This document shows, one piece after another, positions 40,820 to 48,824 of a DNA stretch of 64,000 nt (its first letter is position 1; each line of letters starts with the position of its first letter). The stretch is from contig DRFO01000020.1 of assembly GCA_011050525.1 (NCBI GenBank), positions 62,001 to 126,000 of the forward strand, read 5' to 3'. Made by a program: the position numbers and the translations under genes. The notes under the pieces were generated by a model, which made no database searches, had not been told where the DNA came from, and saw only the letters and a list, made by a program, of their open reading frames with translations. The DNA comes from Halopseudomonas xinjiangensis (GTDB lineage: Bacteria; Pseudomonadota; Gammaproteobacteria; Pseudomonadales; Pseudomonadaceae).

Positions 40820-41626
40820 ATGAAAATGACAAAAGGCAAAGCCTTTGGCATCGCGCTCTACATTCTGTTCGTGCTCACGCCCATCTACTGGCTGCTGAAC
40901 ATGTCGTTCAAGACCAACTCGGAGATTCTCGGCACGCTGACCTTGTGGCCGCAGGAGTTCACCCTGGCGAACTATGCGGTGATTTTTACCGACTCGAGCT
41001 GGTATAGCGGTTACATCAATTCGATGATCTACGTCTCGTTAAACGTCGCCATTACCCTAGCCGTTGCGCTGCCAGCAGCCTATGCATTCAGTCGCTACAA
41101 ATTTGTCGGCGATAAACATCTGTTCTTCTGGCTGCTGACCAATCGCATGGCTCCGCCGGCGGTATTCTTGCTGCCGTTCTTTCAGTTGTATTCCTCCATT
41201 GGCCTGTTCGACACGCATCTGGGTGTGGCGCTGGCCCACTGCCTGTTCAACGTACCGCTGGCGGTGTGGATTCTGGAAGGTTTCATGTCGGGCGTACCGC
41301 GCGAGGTGGACGAGACGGCGTATATCGATGGCTACAGCTTCCCGCGCTTTTTTGGGCGCATTTTCCTACCCATGATCCGCTCCGGTATCGGCGTAACCGC
41401 CTTCTTCGTCTTCATGTTCTCCTGGGTCGAGCTGTTACTCGCGAGAACGCTGACTTCAGTGGACGCCAAGCCGATCGCGGCCATCATGACGCGTACCGTA
41501 GGCGCTACCGGCGTCGACTGGGGGGTGCTGGCGGCGGCGGGAGTGCTGACCATCATTCCCGGTCTGCTGGTTGTCTATTTCGTTCGTAATCACGTTGCCA
41601 AGGGCTTTGCCCTGGGCCGAGTATAG
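40820..41626 (+). CDS. ABC transporter permease (GlpQ-like)
   Basis: MalG-type permease; loop EVDETAYIDGYSFPRFFGRIFLPMIRSGI. Confidence 0.85.
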   Translation: MKMTKGKAFGIALYILFVLTPIYWLLNMSFKTNSEILGTLTLWPQEFTLANYAVIFTDSSWYSGYINSMIYVSLNVAITLAVALPAAYAFSRYKFVGDKHLFFWLLTNRMAPPAVFLLPFFQLYSSIGLFDTHLGVALAHCLFNVPLAVWILEGFMSGVPREVDETAYIDGYSFPRFFGRIFLPMIRSGIGVTAFFVFMFSWVELLLARTLTSVDAKPIAAIMTRTVGATGVDWGVLAAAGVLTIIPGLLVVYFVRNHVAKGFALGRV

Positions 41627-41635
41627 GAGCTCGCC

Positions 41636-41911
41636 ATGATCGCCTGGATGACATGGACCCTACCGACTGCGATTTTCTTCATCACCATTGGCTGCATTCT
41701 TTTCTGCATGACGGTGTATGAAGTCCGCTCACCCTGCGTCGAGCGCAAGGGTTTTCTGCCCATCGCCACGACCCGCGGGGACCGGCTGTTTATCGGCCTC
41801 CTGGTCAGCGCCTACATTCATCTGTTGTTCCTCGGGCTCAGCGATATGAGCCTGTGGATACCCCTGGGCATCTCGGTGGTATGGGTGGCTATTGCGCTGA
41901 GATGGGGTTGA
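41636..41911 (+). CDS. DUF2160 small membrane protein (GlpU position)
   Basis: Three hydrophobic helices, GFLPIATTRGDRLFIGLL; between permease and binding protein genes as in known glycerol ABC clusters. Confidence 0.8.
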   Translation: MIAWMTWTLPTAIFFITIGCILFCMTVYEVRSPCVERKGFLPIATTRGDRLFIGLLVSAYIHLLFLGLSDMSLWIPLGISVVWVAIALRWG

Positions 41912-42020
41912 ATGAGCAGATATTCGTAAACATTCGAATTCGAAAGCAGGTCGCCTTGAATTGCTTTCGGAAGCGAACTAAGGTGTTTTTCGGCAACTCA
42001 CTTAAATAGATGAGGTTGGA

Positions 42021-43769
42021 ATGAACAAGAAAAAGAAATTACCCGGCTCCCTGTCCCTCGGCTTGGCAATTGCGGCGGTCAGCATGGGGCTCAGCGTGCA
42101 GGCCGTCGCCGACCAGTATTCCGATGCGGCCAGAAAATGGATTGATTCCGAATTCGAGGAGTCGACGTTAACGCCAGAACAGCAGATGGAAGAATTTCAA
42201 TGGTTCACCAAGGCTGCCGAACCCTTCCGTGGCATGACCATCAACGTCGTCTCCGAAACCCTCACCACCCATGAATACGAGTCGCGCGTGCTGGCCAAGG
42301 CGTTCGAGGAAATCACTGGCATCCAGGTTAACCATGACGTGCTGCAGGAAGGGGCAGTGGTTGAAAAGCTGCAGACCCAGATGCAATCGGATCGGAACAT
42401 CTACGATGCCTACGTCAATGATTCGGATCTGATTGGTACGCACTTTCGCTATGGCAAGGTGGTTCCGATCTCCGACATGATCGCAGGCGACGCCAAGGAC
42501 CTCACCTTGCCGACGCTGGATCTGGATGATTTTATCGGCCTGGATTTCACCACGGGCCCCGACGGCAAGCTCTATCAGTTGCCTACTCAGCAGTTTGCCA
42601 ATCTCTACTGGTTTCGCGCTGACTGGTTTGAGCGTGAAGATTTCAAGACCCAGTTCAAGGAAATCTATGGCTACGATCTGGGCGTGCCGGTCAACTGGTC
42701 TGCCTACGAAGACATTGCCGAATTCTTCAGCGAGCACGTGAAGGAGATCGACGGTCAGCGTGTTTATGGCCACATGGATTACGGCAAGAAGGATCCCTCA
42801 CTGGGCTGGCGCTTCACTGACGCCTGGTTTTCCATGGCCGGTGCTGGCGACAAGGGGTTACCCAACGGCCTGCCCGTCGATGAATGGGGTATTCGTGTGG
42901 AAGGTTGCCGTCCGGTAGGCTCCAGCGTTACCCGTGGCGGGGCTGCCAACGGTCCTGCGGCTGTCTACGCGACTACCAAATACGTCGACTGGTTGCGTCA
43001 GTACGCTCCGCCTGAAGCCCAGGGCATGACATTTTCCGAGTCAGGCCCGGTTCCGGCTCAGGGTGCCATTGCACAGCAGATATTCTGGTACACCGCCTTC
43101 ACATCGAGCATGACCGAGCAGGGCCTGCCTGTGGTCAACGAAGACGGCACGCCAAAATGGCGTATGGCTCCTTCGCCCAAGGGGCCGTATTGGGAGGAGG
43201 GCATGAAGCTGGGTTATCAGGATACCGGTGCCTGGACCTTTCTGAATTCGACCCCCGAGAAGCAGCGCTTGGCCGCCTGGTTGTATGCACAATTCACCGT
43301 GGCCAAGGCGGTGTCGCTGAAGAAGACGCTGGTGGGGCTCACGCCGATTCGCGATTCCGACCTGGACTCAGCGGAGATGGAAGCCGCCGCGCCGAAACTG
43401 GGTGGCCTGGTTGAGTTCTATCGCAGCCCTGCGCGCAAGCAGTGGACGCCCACCGGTACCAACGTGCCGGATTACCCCCGTCTGGCTCAGCTCTGGTGGC
43501 AGTATATTTCCGAAGCTGCCAGCGGCGAGAAAACACCGCAGGAGGCGCTCGATGGTCTGGCCGAGGCGCAGGACCGCGTAATGCAGCGACTGGAGCGCGC
43601 AAATGTGCTTGGCGAGTGCGGACCCAAGCTGAACGAGCCGCGTGAGGCCGAGTACTGGCTGAACCAGCCCGGCGCACCCAAGCCCAAACTGGCCAACGAG
43701 AAGCCAAAGGGTGAAACAGTGCCCTACAACGAACTGCTGAAAACCTGGGAAGACGCCCGCGAAAGTTGA
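42021..43769 (+). CDS. glpV: glycerol ABC transporter substrate-binding protein (GlpV-like)
   Basis: Signal sequence LGLAIAAVSMGLSVQAVADQ, then a long type-1 extracellular solute-binding protein. Confidence 0.87.
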   Translation: MNKKKKLPGSLSLGLAIAAVSMGLSVQAVADQYSDAARKWIDSEFEESTLTPEQQMEEFQWFTKAAEPFRGMTINVVSETLTTHEYESRVLAKAFEEITGIQVNHDVLQEGAVVEKLQTQMQSDRNIYDAYVNDSDLIGTHFRYGKVVPISDMIAGDAKDLTLPTLDLDDFIGLDFTTGPDGKLYQLPTQQFANLYWFRADWFEREDFKTQFKEIYGYDLGVPVNWSAYEDIAEFFSEHVKEIDGQRVYGHMDYGKKDPSLGWRFTDAWFSMAGAGDKGLPNGLPVDEWGIRVEGCRPVGSSVTRGGAANGPAAVYATTKYVDWLRQYAPPEAQGMTFSESGPVPAQGAIAQQIFWYTAFTSSMTEQGLPVVNEDGTPKWRMAPSPKGPYWEEGMKLGYQDTGAWTFLNSTPEKQRLAAWLYAQFTVAKAVSLKKTLVGLTPIRDSDLDSAEMEAAAPKLGGLVEFYRSPARKQWTPTGTNVPDYPRLAQLWWQYISEAASGEKTPQEALDGLAEAQDRVMQRLERANVLGECGPKLNEPREAEYWLNQPGAPKPKLANEKPKGETVPYNELLKTWEDARES

Positions 43770-44378
43770 TCCGAGTGCTGGCAGCGGGTCGGTAGGCCCG
43801 CTGCCAGGAGCAGGAAATGCCTTGGTCGCACGCAATGGCGACAGCAAGGCGCTCGGTTGGATTCATGCCCGCTTTTCCATAGAGAACGCGCTCGCGTTAG
43901 CTCAAGCCTGGCTGAACGGGCGCGTCCAGTCATGGTCTATTGTTGGGGGTCGGTGTCCGGAACCGATCGAGATGAGCTTTAACAGCCTTGCCAGATCCCA
44001 ATATCGCCAGTGAAAACACCTGAATTGATGACTAAGTATTGACCCAGTAACCACTTGGTTTTATGGTTCGCTCCGAACGTTGAGGCTGGCACGATCCATA
44101 CGGCTCAAGTACTGACGACGAGACAGCAAGGCCGGGTTTATAACGGACTTATTGCTTTCGGCGCACGCCTTGGGAAGTAGGCGAACCAAAGTGGGGATAC
44201 TGATCAGACGTTCGCACCCCCGGGTTGTGTGTGTTGGCCATGCGTTAGAGTTGCTTTCGTCGGAAGGCGCTGCTGTTCTGGTATCCCAGGCCAAGCAGAT
44301 TGCCCGTCTGCCCTGCATTCTGATCCGCCATGTCCCCACGCGCCCCGAAACTGAATTCAAAGCTTTGGAGCCAACGCC

Positions 44379-45542
44379 ATGTCCATCAAACTCGAAGATT
44401 ATTTCGACCGCGAAACTTTCAACCGCATCAAGGACCGTGCCGACAATCACGAAACGCCTTTCCTGGTGGTTGACCTGAAAACCATCGACCGAGCCTACGA
44501 CGAACTGGTCGAGGGCTTTCCCTTCGGCAAGATCTACTACGCGGTAAAGGCTAACCCGTCCAATGAAGTGCTGAGCCTGCTCAAGAACAAGGGCTCCAAT
44601 TTCGATATAGCGTCGATCTACGAGCTGGAGAAAGTGCTCGCGCTAGGCGTCAAGCCAGAGCAGATCAGCTTCGGCAATACCATCAAAAAGTCACGGCATA
44701 TTCGTGCGTTTTACGAGAAGGGCGTGCGCATGTACGCCACTGACTCGGAGGCCGACCTGCGCAACATAGCCAAGGCGGCCCCAGGCTCGAAGATATATGT
44801 GCGTATCCTGACAGAAGGCTCAACCACCGCTGACTGGCCGTTGTCGCGCAAGTTTGGTTGTCAGACCGACATGGCGATGGACCTGCTGGTTCTGGCCCGC
44901 GAGCTGGGCCTGGACCCCTACGGGATTTCCTTCCACGTGGGCTCGCAACAGCGCGATATCGGCGCCTGGGATGCGGCTATCGGCAAGGTCAAGGTTATAT
45001 TCGAGCGTTTGAAGGAAGAAGACGGCATTGTTCTGAAGATGATCAACATGGGCGGCGGTTTTCCGGCCAACTACATCACCAAGACCAACACCTTGCAGAC
45101 CTACGCCGAAGAAATCACTCGCTTCCTGCAGGAGGATTTTGGCGACGATCTGCCGGAGATCATTCTCGAACCAGGCCGCTCACTGATTGCCAATGCCGGC
45201 ATTCTGGTCAGCGAAGTGGTGCTGGTGTCGCGTAAATCTCACACCGCTCTTGAGCGCTGGGTGTATACCGACGTCGGCAAGTTCTCCGGCCTGATCGAAA
45301 CCATGGATGAGTCCATCAAATTTCCGATCTGGACCGACAAGCAGGGCGAGCTGGAAGAAGCGGTCATTGCCGGGCCAACCTGCGACAGCGCTGACATCAT
45401 GTACGAGAATTACAAGTACGGGTTGCCGCTGAACCTGGCTATTGGTGACCGCATGTACTGGTTATCTACCGGTGCTTACACCACCAGCTACAGCGCCATC
45501 GAATTCAACGGCTTTCCGCCGTTGGAAGCGTTTTACATCTAA
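44379..45542 (+). CDS. ornithine/lysine decarboxylase, PLP fold type III
   Basis: YYAVKANPSNEVLSLL (PLP lysine), HVGSQQRD, EPGRSLIANAGILVSEV, AGPTCDSADIMYE. Confidence 0.92.
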   Translation: MSIKLEDYFDRETFNRIKDRADNHETPFLVVDLKTIDRAYDELVEGFPFGKIYYAVKANPSNEVLSLLKNKGSNFDIASIYELEKVLALGVKPEQISFGNTIKKSRHIRAFYEKGVRMYATDSEADLRNIAKAAPGSKIYVRILTEGSTTADWPLSRKFGCQTDMAMDLLVLARELGLDPYGISFHVGSQQRDIGAWDAAIGKVKVIFERLKEEDGIVLKMINMGGGFPANYITKTNTLQTYAEEITRFLQEDFGDDLPEIILEPGRSLIANAGILVSEVVLVSRKSHTALERWVYTDVGKFSGLIETMDESIKFPIWTDKQGELEEAVIAGPTCDSADIMYENYKYGLPLNLAIGDRMYWLSTGAYTTSYSAIEFNGFPPLEAFYI

Positions 45543-45640
45543 GCCGTTCCGGACTGGCGCATGGCGTCGGTCCGGATTTTGGATGGTAGTCGATGGCGGT
45601 AATGCACGGCTGTCCTTGTAGGGGCCAATACGCTATCACC

Positions 45641-45685
45641 TGTTACCTATGTGCCCGGTTTAATGTGTAACCCATGTGCCCGGTT
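45641..45685. repeat. two 20-nt direct repeats, IS-end-like
   Basis: TGTTACCTATGTGCCCGGTT (45641-45660) and TGTAACCCATGTGCCCGGTT (45666-45685); 18/20 identical, 25-bp period. Confidence 0.7.
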
Positions 45686-45700
45686 AATACCCCCAGACCC

Positions 45701-45728
45701 TGGATTCCCGCCTTCGCGGGAATGACGG
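45701..45728 (+). repeat. palindromic repeat TGGATTCCCGCCTTCGCGGGAATGACGG, copy 1
   Basis: CCCGC-CTTC-GCGGG type stem; identical to 46137-46164. Confidence 0.85.
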
Positions 45729-45895
45729 AGTGTGTAGGCTGTGTGTCATTTCGGACGGTAGCGTAGCGCGGTGTAGCTCCAGGCTAAGCGTCTCGTGAAA
45801 GCTGGGACCCACTTGAACTACTTCAGAGCGTAAAAACTCTTCTCACGTCATCCTTCGCAGGCAACTAAAACGTTATCCCGCCAAGACCACTGAAC

Positions 45896-46069
45896 GTCAG
45901 TCTTCGCGCACGCCCCAAAAACATTAGTCCTCACGCGCACCACTGAAGGTCAGTCCTCGCGCACGCCACAAAAACGTCAGTCCCCACGCACGCCACAAAA
46001 ACGTCAGTCCTCACGCGCACTACTGAAGGTCAGTCCTCTGAAGGTCAGTCCTCGCGCACGCCCCAAAAC
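45896..46069 (+). repeat. short tandem array of two alternating unit types
   Basis: 27-nt units GTCAGTCCTCGCGCACGCC(A/C)CAAAAAC at 45896, 45949, 45976 and 46044 (26 nt); 26-nt units RTYAGTCCTCACGCGCAC(C/T)ACTGAAG at 45923 and 46003; partial unit at 46029. Confidence 0.85.
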
Positions 46070-46095
46070 GTCATCCCCGCGAAGGCGGGGATCCA
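46070..46095 (-). repeat. palindromic repeat, copy 2 (inverted, GTCATCCCCGCGAAGGCGGGGATCCA)
   Basis: Near reverse complement of copies 1 and 3. Confidence 0.85.
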
Positions 46096-46136
46096 GCCTT
46101 TTCTGCATCGTGCTCGATGCGGCCGGCTGGTACCCC

Positions 46137-46164
46137 TGGATTCCCGCCTTCGCGGGAATGACGG
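46137..46164 (+). repeat. palindromic repeat, copy 3
   Basis: TGGATTCCCGCCTTCGCGGGAATGACGG. Confidence 0.85.
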
Positions 46165-46271
46165 GGGGTAGGCGGGGCGCAGCTGTAGTGTTTTGGCTGT
46201 TTTCCCCGCAAAGGTCCGTTATCCCGCGAAGGCCGTTCCCCTCGCAAAAGGTCCGGCATCCCACCAATCTC

Positions 46272-46297
46272 GTCATCCCCGCGAAGGCGGGGATCCA
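46272..46297 (-). repeat. palindromic repeat, copy 4 (inverted)
   Basis: GTCATCCCCGCGAAGGCGGGGATCCA, identical to copy 2. Confidence 0.85.
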
Positions 46298-46312
46298 TTG
46301 GTTGCCCCGCAG

Positions 46313-46357
46313 GCAGAAAAAAGGCCCACTCTGTTACCAGAGCGGGCCTTTTTTTGC
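46313..46357. terminator. bidirectional terminator downstream of the SDR gene
   Basis: AAAAAAGGCCCACTCT-gttacc-AGAGCGGGCCTTTTTTT. Confidence 0.8.
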
Positions 46358-46376
46358 CGTTTAGATCGTGCTGCTA

Positions 46377-47282
46377 TCAGCTGAACTTCTGAATATTTGC
46401 CATCAGTTCACGCAGCGCTTCGATGTTGTCCTTGGGGTGTACGGCGTTGTCGAAGTTGCACAGCTGCTCGAAGTTGGCCGCCACGTCTTCCGGCGTGAAG
46501 CCTTCGTCCGGGTTGAAGCCAATACCCAGTGACCGCTCCCAGCGCACTTTTCCCATCCAGCCGCCACCTACCTCAAATAGGCTAGAGGTTTCCTGACAGT
46601 CTTCGGAGCAGAGATATGCTACCAGCGGGCTGACCAGCTCAGGCTTGAGCTTCTCGAAGGCGCCGGGCGGAAACAGACCCTCGGTCATGCGCGTGCCGCC
46701 AGTGGGGGCAATGGCGTTGACGAAAATGTTGTTCTTGCGGCCTTCGATAGCCAGGGTGCGGGTCAAACCATACAGACCCAGCTTGGCCATGCCGTAGTTG
46801 GCCTGGCCAAAGTTGCCGTAGATGCCGGAGGTGGAAGCAGTGAAGATCACGCGGCCGAAATTCTGGTCTTTCATGTAGGGCCAGGCAGCGTGGGTGACCT
46901 TGTAGGCGCCTTCGACGTGGACCCGGTAAACCAGGTCCCAGTCAGCGTCGGTCATCTTGGCGAAGCTCTTGTCGCGCAGAATCCCGGCGTTATTGACGAC
47001 TACGTCAACGCGGCCAAAGTTGTCCATGGCGCACTGAACGATCTTTTCGCCATCGATCACGTTGTCAGGGTTCGCTACGGCGGTGCCGCCTGCGGCTTTG
47101 ATTTCTTCAACGACCTTCAGCGCCGCTTCGCTGTTGGCGCCTTCGCCCTGGGTGCTGCCACCCAGATCGTTAACAATGACCTTGGCGCCATGCTTGGCGA
47201 ACAACAGCGCGTGGGCGCGGCCAATACCGCCGCCAGCGCCGGTAACAATGACGACTTTGTCGTCGAAACGAATATCGCTCAT
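46377..47282 (-). CDS. SDR family dehydrogenase (3-hydroxyacyl-CoA dehydrogenase / HSD17B4-like)
   Basis: VVIVTGAGGGIGRAHALLFAKHGAKVIVNDLGGSTQGEG, NNAGILRDKSFAKM, YGMAKLGLYGLTRTLAIEG. Confidence 0.9.
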   Translation of the reverse strand: MSDIRFDDKVVIVTGAGGGIGRAHALLFAKHGAKVIVNDLGGSTQGEGANSEAALKVVEEIKAAGGTAVANPDNVIDGEKIVQCAMDNFGRVDVVVNNAGILRDKSFAKMTDADWDLVYRVHVEGAYKVTHAAWPYMKDQNFGRVIFTASTSGIYGNFGQANYGMAKLGLYGLTRTLAIEGRKNNIFVNAIAPTGGTRMTEGLFPPGAFEKLKPELVSPLVAYLCSEDCQETSSLFEVGGGWMGKVRWERSLGIGFNPDEGFTPEDVAANFEQLCNFDNAVHPKDNIEALRELMANIQKFS

Positions 47283-47430
47283 GGGAATCTCCGAGGTGCG
47301 TTAAAAATGGCGACCAGTGTCGAACAGCTGTTTGAAGAAGGCAAGGTGGGTGGGGGAGGTGAATGGTTGGCTATAAATCCGGCGGCAAGCCAGATGATCC
47401 ACCATCGGCTTGCCGCGCATTTGCTTGCGT

Positions 47431-48612
47431 TTACACCAGTTCTACCGCTACTGCAGTTGCTTCGCCGCCACCGATGCACAGCGCCGCCACGCCACGCTTG
47501 CCGCCAGTTTTCTGCAGCGCGTTGATCAGCGTGACGATGATGCGCGAACCGGTCGAGCCGACCGGGTGGCCCTGGGCGCAGGCGCCCCCAAAGATATTGA
47601 CCTTGGCATGGTCCAGGTTGTGCTCCCGCATCGCCAGCATCGTGACCATGGCAAAGGCTTCGTTGATTTCGAACAGGTCGACGTCATCCTTGCTCCAGCC
47701 TGTCTTGTTGAACAGGTTGGCCATGGCGCCGATGGGCGCTGTGGTGAATTCACTGGGGTCCTGGCTCTGGGTGGCATGACCGACGATGCGGGCAAGCGGC
47801 TTGAGACCGCGGCGCTCGGCTTCTGCGGCGGTCATCAATACCAGCGCACTGGCACCGTCCGAGATCGAGCTGGCGTTGGCCGCTGTGATAGTGCCGTCTT
47901 TCTTGAAGGCGGGCTTGAGGCCGGGAATCTTCTCGATATTGGCGTTATGGGGCTGCTCGTCATCTTTGACAATCGTCTCGCCCTTGCGGCTGCTGACGGT
48001 GATCGGCACGATTTCGCTGTCCAGCGAACCATTGTCGATTGCAGCCTTGGCGCGCTTGAGCGATTCAATGGCGTAGGCGTCCATGTCTTCACGGTTCAAC
48101 CCGTTCTGCCCGGCAGTATCCTGGGCGAAGGATCCCATCAAGCGACCAGTCCGTGCATCCTCAAGGCCATCAAGAAACATGTGGTCCTTGATTTCGCCGT
48201 GCCCCATGCGCAAGCCGCTGCGCGCCTTTTCCATCAGATAGGGGGCGTTGGACATGCTTTCCATGCCTCCCGCCACCATGACCTGATTGGTGCCGGCTTT
48301 CAGCATGTCATGTGCCAGCATCACGGCTTTCATGCCCGAGCCACACAGCTTGTTGATAGTGGTGCAGCCCGTTGTGGCCGGCAGACCGGCGTTAAGGCTG
48401 GCCTGACGGGCCGGGCCCTGCTTGAGCCCGGCTGGCAGCACGCATCCCATGATGACTTCCTGCACATCTTCTGGTGCCACACCGGCGCGGCTGACTGCCT
48501 CGCGAATAGCGGCAGCGCCCAGATCAACTGCTGCTACGCTGGCCAGGCTGCCCTGAAAGCCGCCCATGGGGGTACGCACGCCACTCACGATTACGATGCT
48601 GTTATCCGACAT
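47431..48612 (-). CDS. acetyl-CoA C-acyltransferase (thiolase)
   Basis: INKLCGSGMKAVMLAHD, NEAFAMVTM, GGACAQGHPVGSTGSRI, CIGGGEATA. Confidence 0.94.
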   Translation of the reverse strand: MSDNSIVIVSGVRTPMGGFQGSLASVAAVDLGAAAIREAVSRAGVAPEDVQEVIMGCVLPAGLKQGPARQASLNAGLPATTGCTTINKLCGSGMKAVMLAHDMLKAGTNQVMVAGGMESMSNAPYLMEKARSGLRMGHGEIKDHMFLDGLEDARTGRLMGSFAQDTAGQNGLNREDMDAYAIESLKRAKAAIDNGSLDSEIVPITVSSRKGETIVKDDEQPHNANIEKIPGLKPAFKKDGTITAANASSISDGASALVLMTAAEAERRGLKPLARIVGHATQSQDPSEFTTAPIGAMANLFNKTGWSKDDVDLFEINEAFAMVTMLAMREHNLDHAKVNIFGGACAQGHPVGSTGSRIIVTLINALQKTGGKRGVAALCIGGGEATAVAVELV

Positions 48613-48824
48613 TTTACCTCCTGAATCTGACTGAATGCTTATCTGTGGTCATCAAGCGACTTGATCGAAAGATTATACCCTTAATATGTTTTTCTCCCAG
48701 GAGTATGATCCAGTTCATACTTTGGAGTGATAGGTAGCTTTCCGCTGGCTTGGCTATAGTTCACTTCATGGCAGGCCAAAGAGCCTGCCCGACCCTAACA
48801 ATCCCAAGAACAGCAGGTCATCCG

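Noticed and set aside
45896-46069. CRISPR-like array
   Set aside because: Units are contiguous tandem repeats without unique spacers, and no cas genes are in the window.
47410-48624. 404-aa plus-strand ORF
   Set aside because: Fully antisense to the thiolase gene, with no recognisable motifs.
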